Shown: positions 43,393 to 52,683 of the stretch, in pieces
Layout: the number at the start of each line of letters is the position of its first letter
How positions within the stretch are numbered: the first letter of the stretch is position 1
Assembly: GCA_003797895.1 (NCBI GenBank)
Contig: RKQB01000001.1
Coordinates: 1 to 64,000 of the forward strand
DNA from: Cyclobacteriaceae bacterium YHN15
Lineage (GTDB): Bacteria; Bacteroidota; Bacteroidia; Cytophagales; Cyclobacteriaceae
Direction of reading: 5' to 3'
Length of the DNA: 64,000 nucleotides
The notes under the pieces: generated by a model
The model's input: only the letters and a program-made list of their open reading frames with translations
Databases searched by the model: none
What the model was told of the DNA's origin: nothing
Translations under genes and position numbers: made by a program

Positions 43393-44385
43393 ATGAACAA
43401 ACTGTCTAAAATCAATAGGGCAATTTATTTGCCATCATATTTATTTATAATCGCGATTCTATTTGCGTGGAAATTTCTTCCTTTTAATCAATTTGAACCT
43501 TATGTCCAGGAAATCCCTGACTCAAAGGTAACATTTCAAATGGTACCTATTCCAGGCGGGACTTTCAGTATGGGCAGTTCGTATGCGGACGATGAGCAGC
43601 CTGTCCATCAAGTCGAAATATCTCCATTTTGGATGGGAGCACATGAAATAACCTGGGATATTTTTGAATTGTTCCTGGATAAAAATTATGAGGAAGCTAT
43701 TGCAGAAAAACCCTTGCCAGTACAGGTGGATGGCCTTAGTAGACCAAGTATTCCTTATCTTGATATGACTTTTGGCATGGGAAAGGAAGGTAAGCCTGCT
43801 ATTGGGATGACACAATATGGCGCTATTCAATTCTGTAAGTGGCTTTATTTGAAAACAGGGATCTTTTATAGGTTACCAACAGAGGCAGAATGGGAATATG
43901 CAGCCAAAGCTGGATCTCAAACAAAGTACTTTTTTGGGGATGATGAAAACATCTTAGGGGAATACGCTTGGTATGAGTACAATAGTGGTGGAACGACCCA
44001 AGGAATCGGACAAAAAAAACCAAATCCATGGGGTCTTTATGACATTTTGGGAAATGTTATGGAATGGACTTCAGATCAATATGCAGCAGATGCATATAAG
44101 GATAGATCACTTTCTTTGAAAAAAGACCCAAAATTACCGATTCAAAGTTTATATCCAGGTGCCATCAGAGGGGGTAATTATAAGAGCATACCTGAAGATC
44201 TAAGAACCTCAAAAAGATTTTATTCAAAAGCAGAATGGAAAAGAATAGATCCTCAAATACCTAAAAGTCAATGGTGGTTTCCTGAAGCCCCGTTTCTTGG
44301 ATTGAGAGTGGTCAGGCCATTGAATGTTCCAAGCGAAGAGGAAATAATGAATTATTACAATAAGCTACCGATAGCAGATTATTAA
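43393..44385 (+). CDS. SUMF1/formylglycine-generating-enzyme-fold protein lacking active-site cysteines
   Basis: A 330-residue protein with an N-terminal membrane anchor (about 11-28) and an SUMF1/FGE-sulfatase-type domain from about residue 50: IPGGTFSMGS, the HEITWDIFELFL helix, YRLPTEAEWEYAA (near 160), NPWGLYDILGNVMEW and RGGNYKS. FGE needs two cysteines in the RGGSW...C...C segment; here RGGNYKSIPEDLRTSKRF has none, so copper-dependent formylglycine formation is unlikely. No sulfatase lies nearby. It may be a carbohydrate-binding or structural relative. It is 17 bases from the next gene. Confidence 0.86.
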   Translation: MNKLSKINRAIYLPSYLFIIAILFAWKFLPFNQFEPYVQEIPDSKVTFQMVPIPGGTFSMGSSYADDEQPVHQVEISPFWMGAHEITWDIFELFLDKNYEEAIAEKPLPVQVDGLSRPSIPYLDMTFGMGKEGKPAIGMTQYGAIQFCKWLYLKTGIFYRLPTEAEWEYAAKAGSQTKYFFGDDENILGEYAWYEYNSGGTTQGIGQKKPNPWGLYDILGNVMEWTSDQYAADAYKDRSLSLKKDPKLPIQSLYPGAIRGGNYKSIPEDLRTSKRFYSKAEWKRIDPQIPKSQWWFPEAPFLGLRVVRPLNVPSEEEIMNYYNKLPIADY

Positions 44386-44402
44386 CCATTAACGATAAAC
44401 CT

Positions 44403-45722
44403 ATGGAATACCTAAGTAAAAATCCCCGAAGGGATTTCTTAAAAGCCTCTGCGATTGTCACAGGAGGGATTTTGATACAGCCATTCTCCATTCCCGGAGC
44501 CTATGCAGCAGGATCCGATGAAATAAAAATCGCAGTAATCGGATGTGGAGGTAGAGGGACAGGGGCCGTTTTCCAAGCCTTTGATACTGGTCACAATATA
44601 AAACTTGTTGCCATGGCGGATGCCTTCAGAGATAGAATTGATAAAAGTTACGAACCTATTTTCAATAAATATGGGAAGGACAAAGTAGATGTTCCCGAGG
44701 AAAGAAAATTTGTTGGTTTTGAAGGATATAAAGAAGCCATAAAATTGGCAGATGTGGTCATTTTGGCAGCACCTCCGGGCTTTAGACCCGATCATTTTGA
44801 AGAGTCGGTCAGGCAAGGGAAGCAGATTTTTATGGAGAAACCGGTAGCCATTGATGCAACCGGTATCAGGAAGGTATTGGCTGCAGCAGAAGAAGCAAAA
44901 AAGAAAAAATTAAATGTGGTGGTGGGACTCCAGAGACATTACCAGGATAATTACCGTGAAACTATCAAAAGAATACATGATGGCGCAGTAGGGGATATCA
45001 TTGGGGGTCAGGTTTATTGGAATGATGGCGGGGTATGGGTCAATCCCCGTCAACCTGGGCAGACGGAAATGGAATATCAAATGCGAAACTGGTATTATTT
45101 CAACTGGCTTTGTGGTGATCATATTGTTGAACAGCATGTCCATAACCTTGATGTAGCTAATTGGGTAAAAAATAGCTATCCTGTAAAAGCTTATGGTACA
45201 GGAGGTAGGCAAGTCAGGACGGGCAAAGAGTATGGAGAAATATTTGATCACCATTCAATTACATTTACCTATGCCGATGGTACAGTCATCTTCAGCGAAT
45301 GCAGGCACTTTCCAGGGGCGACCAATAGAGTAGATGAACGTTTCCAAGGAACAAAAGGCAATGTTTATCTTAGTGCGGGAAATCATGGGGTGTTAACGGA
45401 GTGGGGAGGAAAGGAGATTTATAACCATAAAAGAGATAATAATCCAAATCCATATCAGGTCGAGCATGATGAGCTATTTGATGCCATCGTAAAAGGGGAA
45501 TATAAATTCGCAGATGCAGAAAATGCTGCAAAAAGTACCATGACTGCTATTTTGGGAAGGTACGCGACATATTCAGGTAAAGAGATATCATGGGATGAGG
45601 CAATCAATTCCACGGTTGACCTGATGCCGGAAAAATTGGCCTGGGAAGCAATGCCGAAAGTGTTGCCTAACGAAGAGGGATTCTATCCTTATGCCATTCC
45701 AGGAAAATCCAAAGTAATATAG
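44403..45722 (+). CDS. Tat-exported Gfo/Idh/MocA-family oxidoreductase
   Basis: A 439-residue NAD(P)-dependent oxidoreductase. A twin-arginine signal is visible at the start (NPRRDFLKAS followed by a hydrophobic stretch). The Rossmann motif GCGGRGTG is near 50, the hallmark EKPVAID near 143 and the HNLDVANW segment near 248. Members of this Tat-bearing group oxidise or epimerise sugars in the periplasm, with the dinucleotide loaded before export. It is followed after two bases by the hydroxypyruvate-isomerase-like gene, a common pairing in Bacteroidota sugar loci. Substrate not determined. Confidence 0.93.
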   Translation: MEYLSKNPRRDFLKASAIVTGGILIQPFSIPGAYAAGSDEIKIAVIGCGGRGTGAVFQAFDTGHNIKLVAMADAFRDRIDKSYEPIFNKYGKDKVDVPEERKFVGFEGYKEAIKLADVVILAAPPGFRPDHFEESVRQGKQIFMEKPVAIDATGIRKVLAAAEEAKKKKLNVVVGLQRHYQDNYRETIKRIHDGAVGDIIGGQVYWNDGGVWVNPRQPGQTEMEYQMRNWYYFNWLCGDHIVEQHVHNLDVANWVKNSYPVKAYGTGGRQVRTGKEYGEIFDHHSITFTYADGTVIFSECRHFPGATNRVDERFQGTKGNVYLSAGNHGVLTEWGGKEIYNHKRDNNPNPYQVEHDELFDAIVKGEYKFADAENAAKSTMTAILGRYATYSGKEISWDEAINSTVDLMPEKLAWEAMPKVLPNEEGFYPYAIPGKSKVI

Positions 45723-45724
45723 GT

Positions 45725-46642
45725 ATGGAAAGAAGACATTTTCTAAAAAATATTGGTATAGGAAGTGCTGGAGCGGCACTTGCAGTAAGCCCAGGTGTTC
45801 ATGCTTTTTCTGGACACCTGAGCGACAATCCGCCATTTAACATGGATTATGCCCCACATTTCGGCATGTTTAGAGCGCATGCTGGGGATGACTTGGTCGA
45901 TCAGTTAAGGTTTATGGCTGATCAGGGTTTTAAATCACTGGAAGACAATGGTTTATTGGGCAGATCTGTAGATGACCAGAATAAAATAGGGAAAACCTTA
46001 GATCAGCTAGGCATGAGAATGGGCGTTTTTGTTGTGGATGGAGGGGATAATTGGAAAGTTTCGCTTACCACCGGCAAACAGGAATTCATTGATAATTTCA
46101 TAAATACATGTAAGAGATCTGTGGAAGCAGCAAAAAGGGTAAATGCGAAATGGGCCACAGTGGTTCCAGGATTCTTTGAAAGGAGACTTCCGATTGGGAT
46201 CCAAACTGGAAATGTGATTGAGGCTTTAAAAAGAGGGGCTGAGATATTTGAACCTCATGGTCTAGCCATGGTATTGGAGCCTTTAAGCGATACACCTGAG
46301 TTGTTTTTAAGACATTCTGACCAGTCCTATGCCATTTGTAAAGCAGTAGATAGTCCTTCCTGTAAAATCCTTTATGATATTTACCATATGCAGCGAAATG
46401 AAGGAAATCTTATCCCCAATATGGAATTATGTTGGGATGAAATAGGATACATTCAAATCGGTGACAATCCTGGTAGAAAAGAACCGGGAACAGGAGAAAT
46501 CAATTATCAAAATGTGTTCAAATTTATTGACAATAAAGGCTTTACAGGCATTTTGGGGATGGAGCATGGTAACGCCTTGCCAGGTAAGGAGGGTGAGGCA
46601 GCTTTGATTGCAGCTTACAGAAAAGCAGACCAATTCAAATGA
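45725..46642 (+). CDS. Tat-exported hydroxypyruvate isomerase-like TIM barrel
   Basis: A 305-residue xylose-isomerase-like TIM barrel with a twin-arginine signal (ERRHFLKNIG, then GSAGAALAV). The metal and substrate motifs match the Hyi group: VLEPLSDTPE (near 182), KILYDIYHMQ (near 216), IQIGDNPGRKEPGTGEINY (near 243) and GMEHG (near 279). Cytoplasmic Hyi interconverts hydroxypyruvate and tartronate semialdehyde; the exported copies more probably isomerise a keto-sugar produced by the neighbouring oxidoreductase (inference). Its last four bases overlap the next ATG. Confidence 0.9.
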   Translation: MERRHFLKNIGIGSAGAALAVSPGVHAFSGHLSDNPPFNMDYAPHFGMFRAHAGDDLVDQLRFMADQGFKSLEDNGLLGRSVDDQNKIGKTLDQLGMRMGVFVVDGGDNWKVSLTTGKQEFIDNFINTCKRSVEAAKRVNAKWATVVPGFFERRLPIGIQTGNVIEALKRGAEIFEPHGLAMVLEPLSDTPELFLRHSDQSYAICKAVDSPSCKILYDIYHMQRNEGNLIPNMELCWDEIGYIQIGDNPGRKEPGTGEINYQNVFKFIDNKGFTGILGMEHGNALPGKEGEAALIAAYRKADQFK

Positions 46643-47679
46643 AAAATTTGAGATCACTTATTTTCCCTTTTGTATTGATTGTTGTTTTGTCTTGTGAAAA
46701 ACAAAATAAAAAATCGGACTTGGAAAGACCAATCGGCTGGGATTTGATAGAAACACCTTTAAATTCATCCATTAGAGGTTTATCCCCGCTTACTTCTAAT
46801 ATTGTGTGGGCCAGTGGATCCGGAGGTGTATGGTTAAGAACTCTAGATGGTGGTTTAACTTGGGATTCAGGAATTATTGATGGGTTGGATTCTGTCGATT
46901 TCAGGGATATAGAAGGCTTGGATGCAGCTACAGCAGTAGCCGTATCTGCAGGCCAACCGGCTGTGATTTACAAAACCAAGGACGGAGGTAAAACCTGGGA
47001 AAAAAAATTTCAGGGATCCGGGAAGGATTTTTTTGACGGTTTGGTATTCCACAAAGACCATGGATATGTTGTTGGGGATGTAGTAGACGGGTTGTGGAGG
47101 ATTGTTAAATCAAGAGACTTTGGGGAAACCTGGACAATTAGTGAAACAAGTCCTAAAGGCAAAGAAGGATCCGGTTCTTTTGCAGCAAGCGGTTCGGGGA
47201 TATTGGTCAATGAAGATGATCTATGGTTTATCAGTGGGGGAGAAGAAAGCAACTTGTATTATTCTCCCGATAGAGGATTTCATTGGACAGTCAATTCGAC
47301 ACCCATAATTCAGGGGGGGGCCTCTCAAGGAGCATTTTCCATTTCTCTAATTGATAATAATATTTTATTTGCAGTTGGGGGTGATTTTTTGGATGAAAAT
47401 TCAACTGAAAAAAATGCCATGATCTCTTTGAATAAGGGTAAATCATGGTCTTTATTAGAGGGTATACCCCCATCTGGCTATAGGTCTGGAGTTACGTATT
47501 ATCCTTTTCATCATTGGCTGATCACTGTTGGACCAAATGGCTCGGATTTTTCAAAAAATGGAGGGAAGGATTGGGAGCGATTCTCAGATGAAGGCTTCCA
47601 CGCTGTATTTCTGGATAAATCCCAAAGCAGCGTCTGGGCCTCAGGTCCGCAAGGTAAAATAGCTAGATTAAAGTTCTAA
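46639..47679 (+). CDS. Asp-box beta-propeller lipoprotein
   Basis: A 346-residue lipoprotein (lipobox LSC near residue 19) with six Asp-box motifs, for example DGGLTW, DGGKTW, DFGETW, DRGFHW, NKGKSW and NGGKDW, spaced as in a six-bladed propeller. It resembles oxidoreductase-associated YCF48/BNR proteins. The start overlaps the TIM-barrel stop by four bases, so it is co-translated and probably works in the same periplasmic process. Catalytic residues of sialidases are not evident. Confidence 0.88.
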   Translation: MKNLRSLIFPFVLIVVLSCEKQNKKSDLERPIGWDLIETPLNSSIRGLSPLTSNIVWASGSGGVWLRTLDGGLTWDSGIIDGLDSVDFRDIEGLDAATAVAVSAGQPAVIYKTKDGGKTWEKKFQGSGKDFFDGLVFHKDHGYVVGDVVDGLWRIVKSRDFGETWTISETSPKGKEGSGSFAASGSGILVNEDDLWFISGGEESNLYYSPDRGFHWTVNSTPIIQGGASQGAFSISLIDNNILFAVGGDFLDENSTEKNAMISLNKGKSWSLLEGIPPSGYRSGVTYYPFHHWLITVGPNGSDFSKNGGKDWERFSDEGFHAVFLDKSQSSVWASGPQGKIARLKF

Positions 47680-47817
47680 TTCAGTTAATATTTTAACCAA
47701 TTTTCAAATCAAAAAGCAAAATTTCAATTAATTTTTTTAAGGAATCATCAAATACACGCATCTTATATTATATTTATTATCTGCAAATTTCTTTAATTAA
47801 GCACTAAATAATTTATC

Positions 47818-48558
47818 ATGTTTGATATTATTCCTTCCATTTGGTTGATGAACGGAAAATGCGTCCGGTTAAAAAGAGGTGATTTTACAACCCAGGAAGT
47901 AATTTCCAATAATCCCCTTGAAATAGCCCAGGCATTTCAGGACCATGGGATCCGGTGGCTTCATTTAGTGGACCTGGATGGCGCTAGAAGGGGCTCTCCA
48001 AAAAATTACCATATCCTGGAAGCCATTGCAGGTTATACCGACCTAAAAATTGATTTTACAGGAGGGGTATCTACAGATGGAGATGTTTTGAAATCATTTG
48101 AATATGGAGCCTATGCCATAACTGCAGCTTCAATAGCTGCCACCTTTCCTGAACGGTTTGCCCAATGGATCATGTCTTATGGAAGAGAGAAAATATTTTT
48201 AGCGGCAGACACTAATCCGGAAGATCATAAAATCAAAGTCAGGGGATGGACAAAGAAAACCGAAATAGATCTATTTGATCATATTGAGTTCTTTTATGAT
48301 AGGGGATTGAAATATCTCAAATGTTCAGATGTGACCAGGGATGGCGTTATGGAGGGCCCTAATTTTGAATTATATAAGGAAATTGTTGCTAAATTTCCAA
48401 GCATTCATTTGGCCGCCAGCGGAGGGGTTAGAAACACCGATGACTTTAAAAGATTGAAAGATATTGGTGTTACAGCTGTTGTTTTTGGAAGGGCTTTTTA
48501 CGAAGGAATAATCTCTCTCAAAGATTTGGATAAATTTATGGCGGATTTTGGCCAATAA
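47818..48558 (+). CDS. HisA/HisF-family TIM barrel, HisA-like with altered active site
   Basis: A 246-residue barrel close to HisA (the ProFAR isomerase of histidine synthesis). Strand 1 reads IIPSIWLMNGKCVRL, so Trp9 takes the place of the first catalytic aspartate (Asp8 in the Thermotoga enzyme, IPAIDL). The usual GGGIR reads TGGVS. The second aspartate persists in LAADTN (near 136), the third catalytic Thr is Ser in KCSDVTRDG, and the late phosphate motif ASGGVRNTDDF is kept. No other his gene adjoins it; it stands alone between a 138-base gap and a terminator. It may be a paralogue with another sugar-phosphate substrate. Confidence 0.85.
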   Translation: MFDIIPSIWLMNGKCVRLKRGDFTTQEVISNNPLEIAQAFQDHGIRWLHLVDLDGARRGSPKNYHILEAIAGYTDLKIDFTGGVSTDGDVLKSFEYGAYAITAASIAATFPERFAQWIMSYGREKIFLAADTNPEDHKIKVRGWTKKTEIDLFDHIEFFYDRGLKYLKCSDVTRDGVMEGPNFELYKEIVAKFPSIHLAASGGVRNTDDFKRLKDIGVTAVVFGRAFYEGIISLKDLDKFMADFGQ

Positions 48559-48561
48559 TTG

Positions 48562-48590
48562 GAAAACCATCCTGAAGGATGGTTTTCTTA
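48562..48590. terminator. Terminator after the HisA-like gene
   Basis: An 11-bp stem (48562-48572 with 48577-48587) and TGAA tetraloop, immediately following the HisA-like stop, with A- and T-rich flanks. Confidence 0.85.
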
Positions 48591-48614
48591 AATAGGGTTT
48601 AATACTTTGATTCA

Positions 48615-49856
48615 TTAATTGTATCCCATAATAAATTCAGATAGATCCGGTTTTTTGCTCTTTTTTCTTTGAAGTTCCAACTGGTATAAATATTCCCCAA
48701 GCTCTGAGAAAAAGGGAAAAGCAATTTCTTCATATTCATAAGTATCATCATTCAGCGTTTCATTTTCATTGGTATAAATAATTGCTGAAACAAGAAATTC
48801 AATACCATTATTAAAATCAACAAAATAGGAAGCATCCAATAAGTGCCCATATGCATTACCTGTTTTATTAAAAATTCTATATTGATCAGGAATAGGGCTT
48901 TTATCTAGACCAAATTTATAAAACTTGGAATAACTATCATAGTATTCAGGCAACCCGTATTTGGGATAATCACTTTCTCTGGGAAGCATGGACATATATT
49001 TAAGAATGAACTGTCTATCAATTTCTGAAATCCGGAATCTTTTTTCCAGTTTAAATTTCTGAGGGAAAATGATTCTTTTTAATGTACCATGTAAGTCAGA
49101 GAGGGCATATTTATTTTTATAAGTGAAATCCATTGGGGCTTCAATCAATTCACCTCTGCTATAATAGGCTTTGCCAATACTTGGATTTTCATTGTTAGCG
49201 TATATTGTTTGAGTTTGTCGTGCCGGTAAATCCAATAGCGGTTCTCCTGAAATTGTTCGAAAATGGATAGGATTAAAATGCCGGTTTTCTTCTTCGCTCA
49301 TAGGCATGCTTAATCTATGATTGATTATGGTATTTTGCATACCTTTTTCCTTCATTTTGTTATTAATATAATCCTGGCCCAAAAGCTCATACAGACGATT
49401 ATAGGCATCATTATCACTCACTAAAAGAATTTTTTTGATATAGTGGGCAATGCTAGGAAGATTATTCAATGATGAACTGTCATAATTTGAGGGAAGTTGA
49501 GAAGGTCGTACAGAGTCAGTCAGCATGATACTTTCCCCATTTAAGGCTTCGTTTTTTTGTTCGTTTAACCATTCCAAAGCCAATATAGAGGTGGGAAGTT
49601 TTACTGTCGAGGCAGGGTAAAAGTAAGTCCCATCATTGAGATTGAAATTAAAATCCGTAAAGTCCGGCTCATTATTTTCATTTCTGTCAATTTGGGTATA
49701 AATCACCTGAACCTTATATTTTTCAGGATTCTTGACAACACTATTGAGAACAGAGAATTCTTTGGGAATATTTTTGAAAGGGATATCCCCGTACTCTTTG
49801 CAAGATTGGTAAGTGAGGAAGAAAACAAATAAAATCCCTATGTGTATTTTTTTCAT
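48615..49856 (-). CDS. Beta-lactamase-fold serine hydrolase, lipoprotein
   Basis: A 413-residue lipoprotein (lipobox YQSC near residue 19) with the three penicillin-recognising motifs: SxxK as Ser83-Lys86 in ASTVK, SDN in LVSDNDAYN (near 145) and KTG in IFNKTGNAYG (near 335). This spacing is of the class A-like serine hydrolases. It may act on peptidoglycan peptides or another amide; resistance to beta-lactams is not implied. The AOS gene lies upstream on the same strand with a 71-base gap. Confidence 0.88.
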   Translation of the reverse strand: MKKIHIGILFVFFLTYQSCKEYGDIPFKNIPKEFSVLNSVVKNPEKYKVQVIYTQIDRNENNEPDFTDFNFNLNDGTYFYPASTVKLPTSILALEWLNEQKNEALNGESIMLTDSVRPSQLPSNYDSSSLNNLPSIAHYIKKILLVSDNDAYNRLYELLGQDYINNKMKEKGMQNTIINHRLSMPMSEEENRHFNPIHFRTISGEPLLDLPARQTQTIYANNENPSIGKAYYSRGELIEAPMDFTYKNKYALSDLHGTLKRIIFPQKFKLEKRFRISEIDRQFILKYMSMLPRESDYPKYGLPEYYDSYSKFYKFGLDKSPIPDQYRIFNKTGNAYGHLLDASYFVDFNNGIEFLVSAIIYTNENETLNDDTYEYEEIAFPFFSELGEYLYQLELQRKKSKKPDLSEFIMGYN

Positions 49857-49927
49857 AAATAATAGACAATAAAGACCTGAAACGATGCTAAGCTATCTTG
49901 ATTTTTTGATGGGTATTACGCTCTTGC

Positions 49928-50989
49928 TTACTGACCATTAATTTTCTCCAATGATTCAAATATCTTCTTTAAGTCTTCCTTTTCGTGATAGGCAGAAAGA
50001 ACGATCCTATTGGCCCAAGGGTCTGTTGGTTCAGGATAGGGAAATGAACTGACAATTATATTGTCACTTTCAAGTAAACTCACCCATTTCCTATTGGAGA
50101 AAGAAAAGATAGGATAGCCCAGTTCGCCTTCCAAACCCTCTATATTACGGGTTAGAGAAATAAAAAATTGGGTATTAGCCTGTAATTTTTCGAACCGTTC
50201 TTTATAGATATGCTGGGCATTTAAAAAAGCCCAAATATACCCTTGTGGTGCTGGTGATGAAGACCTGAATATTCTTCTATTGGCCATGCCAATGATCGGG
50301 CTGATCGGTCCCAATGTGACTCCTCCGGGAATACCCAAACCCTTGGCCAAAGAACCTGAAACCAGTAATTGTACCGGTAGAAATTTCCATTTTTTATAGG
50401 TACCAAATAAGTCATCACCCATTGCTCCAAATGCATGACTATCGTCTATCAAAAAGGTATATTGATGTTTTCGTGTAAGGTGCCCTATCCATGAATAATC
50501 ATGTATGGATGGTTTAAGCGCATCTACCGCATTTCCTAAAATTAAGACCCTCTGGGGCTTTAACGTTTCGGTCATTTCCTGAACATATTGTACCCATTGC
50601 TTAAATGTTTGGGAATGATCCGGGGTCAATTCATCCGGAAGAATGGCTGGATGGGTATCCGGAGCCATAAAAATATAATCAGTATCATCCAATAAATAAT
50701 TGACCGTAGCATATCCTGCCAGGTAACCACTACTCCATAATAATGCTTTCTCAGCACCTGCTTTTTCAGCAAAAAATGTTTCAAATTGATCGTAAACATC
50801 AAGGCGCACATTATTTATTCTGCTCAAACCATGGTTCAATCCCAATTGTTGAATCCCTTTGATAACCAGTTCCTCAAATTCTGAATTGGCAGCCAGACCA
50901 AGATAGTCCGTGCCACTGAAATAAAGATATTCTTTGTTATCTCTATTGATGGTCCTGCCAATTTTTGTTTGTAAGTGGAATAAACTCAT
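49928..50989 (-). CDS. Alpha-oxoamine synthase-family PLP enzyme (BioF/KBL-like)
   Basis: A 353-residue fold-type I PLP protein. Family marks are FSGTDYLGLA (near 24), the SRINNVR segment (near 57), SSGYLAGYATV, the LIDDSHAFG aspartate-histidine pair (near 183) and the Schiff-base lysine Lys216 in SGSLAKGLG. These enzymes condense an amino acid with an acyl thioester. It is about 30-40 residues shorter than usual BioF or KBL and carries none of the other biotin genes, so the substrate is open. Confidence 0.85.
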   Translation of the reverse strand: MSLFHLQTKIGRTINRDNKEYLYFSGTDYLGLAANSEFEELVIKGIQQLGLNHGLSRINNVRLDVYDQFETFFAEKAGAEKALLWSSGYLAGYATVNYLLDDTDYIFMAPDTHPAILPDELTPDHSQTFKQWVQYVQEMTETLKPQRVLILGNAVDALKPSIHDYSWIGHLTRKHQYTFLIDDSHAFGAMGDDLFGTYKKWKFLPVQLLVSGSLAKGLGIPGGVTLGPISPIIGMANRRIFRSSSPAPQGYIWAFLNAQHIYKERFEKLQANTQFFISLTRNIEGLEGELGYPIFSFSNRKWVSLLESDNIIVSSFPYPEPTDPWANRIVLSAYHEKEDLKKIFESLEKINGQ

Positions 50990-51106
50990 GGATTGTTTGT
51001 GCGATAAAGCAAAGAAATAAGAGGTGCTTCTAAATAATCAATCAATTAATCCAATCAATTGGACATTTCCAATAATTATTCATTAAAAATATTTTGACTG
51101 ACTTCT

Positions 51107-52579
51107 TTAGTTCAATTTTTCCAAGTAAAGATTGCCAAATCTATCACTTACTTCAATTTCCAAATTTGAGTAAGGAGAATTTGGCTTGAAAAAAAACAAA
51201 TGATCTGTTCTTTGTGCACTTATCCATGGATGTTTCACCTCTGAACCTCTTTGGTTAAAGATCTGAATGGCAAGTGGATCATGTGAGGTTTCCCTTCTTG
51301 CTTCGCCTTGGTATGCCCCGTCTTCTTTCCAACCCACTTTCCATAATGGATCCCAATTCCATACATTGATACAATATTCCTCCGGAAAATCAGGATGGTC
51401 GCCAGGCGGATACGTTCTGAACTGAAAGGACTTTTCTTTTCCTATGCTTTGATAATACCAGGAAAGATCGTCTTTAGATTTGTAAACCCCATATCCACGG
51501 GGTGTTCCATCATAACAAATATCAGCTACCCACCATGCACCGCTGATTGCCGCTGTATTATGTTCAAAAACAGTATCCTTTACCGTATTTTCATTCCAAT
51601 GTACATGGCCAGAAATCAGATGGGTTTTGTAATCCTTCAACAGATCGTATAATGCCATTCTGTTGATCACCGTTTCTTTGTTGATGTCCCTTCCTGGATT
51701 ATTTTCCACTACTTTTGAATAGGAAGGTATATGTAAAAATAAAACTACCTCTGAGCCCTTATCCACTGATTCCAAGTCCTGCTCCAGCCATTTCAGTTGG
51801 GTTTCACTCAAGTAACCATAATACTGTTTGTTGCCTAAAAAGTAGACATCAGACAAAACTATATAATGACGTTTTCCCCTATTGAAAGAAAAATAAGGTG
51901 GGCCATAGAGATTGGTGAAGGGATATTGGCCTGACTCATTGGATCTGGCCATCAAGTCTATATCATGGTTACCCAAAACCTGAAAAAAGGGTATTCCGGT
52001 AGATCGTATGCCCTTGTTATATTGTTCAAACAATTCAAATTGATCAAATACCAAATCCCCTAATCCGACTCCGAATAAGTTGGAATCATTCAATGCGATT
52101 TTAGTTTTTATAAGATCAGAACAGGATTCTCTGATAAAAGAATTTGCCTCTTCTTCTGTTTGTACCTGAGGATCTGCCATGGCAATAAAATGATGTTCTT
52201 CCTCAGAATAAGGATTGGGGTTTAGGTAAAAATTCACCTGGTTCAAATTTTCTCGGTAATCCAATTTTTTAAAAAAGTCCACTGACCCGTTTTCCAATAC
52301 ATTAAACCGATAACCCGCAGGATAAGTAAAAAAAACAAAGGGTTGGTCGGTGGAAAATTCAAAGTTGCCATAGGAATCAGTCCGGTAGATGTATTTACCA
52401 TCAGAAACAGAGATCTGCGGAATTCCCTTTCCATTGGATTCAACTTTTCCTTTTACTAGAGTAAAATTATGTTTCTCCTTCTCTCTTCCCCCGGCAAGAG
52501 TTAACAAAGGTAAAGTGAAAAAGCCACCCGTGAGTAAGGAACTATTTTGAATGAATCTTCTCCTGCTAATGAATTTCAT
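51107..52579 (-). CDS. Tat-exported calcineurin-like metallophosphoesterase
   Basis: A 490-residue protein with a twin-arginine signal (SRRRFIQNSS, then LLTGGFFTL), an N-terminal beta-sandwich (about 35-125), the calcineurin-type core and a C-terminal beta domain. Metal motifs are visible as MADPQ (near 144), GLGDLVFD (near 183), LGNHDID (near 214), FLHIPSYS (near 280) and ISGHVHWN (near 326). This three-part layout is common among secreted Bacteroidota phosphoesterases. Its gene is separated from the receptor gene by a terminator. Confidence 0.9.
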   Translation of the reverse strand: MKFISRRRFIQNSSLLTGGFFTLPLLTLAGGREKEKHNFTLVKGKVESNGKGIPQISVSDGKYIYRTDSYGNFEFSTDQPFVFFTYPAGYRFNVLENGSVDFFKKLDYRENLNQVNFYLNPNPYSEEEHHFIAMADPQVQTEEEANSFIRESCSDLIKTKIALNDSNLFGVGLGDLVFDQFELFEQYNKGIRSTGIPFFQVLGNHDIDLMARSNESGQYPFTNLYGPPYFSFNRGKRHYIVLSDVYFLGNKQYYGYLSETQLKWLEQDLESVDKGSEVVLFLHIPSYSKVVENNPGRDINKETVINRMALYDLLKDYKTHLISGHVHWNENTVKDTVFEHNTAAISGAWWVADICYDGTPRGYGVYKSKDDLSWYYQSIGKEKSFQFRTYPPGDHPDFPEEYCINVWNWDPLWKVGWKEDGAYQGEARRETSHDPLAIQIFNQRGSEVKHPWISAQRTDHLFFFKPNSPYSNLEIEVSDRFGNLYLEKLN

Positions 52580-52634
52580 CGATAAAGGATTTTTTGAAAG
52601 GATGAGTAATTTAAAATCAATTTATTTAAAGCAC

Positions 52635-52666
52635 ATAAAAAAAGCCCTCAATTTCTTGAGGGCTTT
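52635..52666 (-). terminator. Terminator after the Oar-like receptor gene
   Basis: An 11-bp perfect stem (52641-52651 with 52656-52666) with a four-base loop; on the minus strand it is followed by a T-run. Confidence 0.92.
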
Positions 52667-52683
52667 TGAATTTTGATTTTCTG

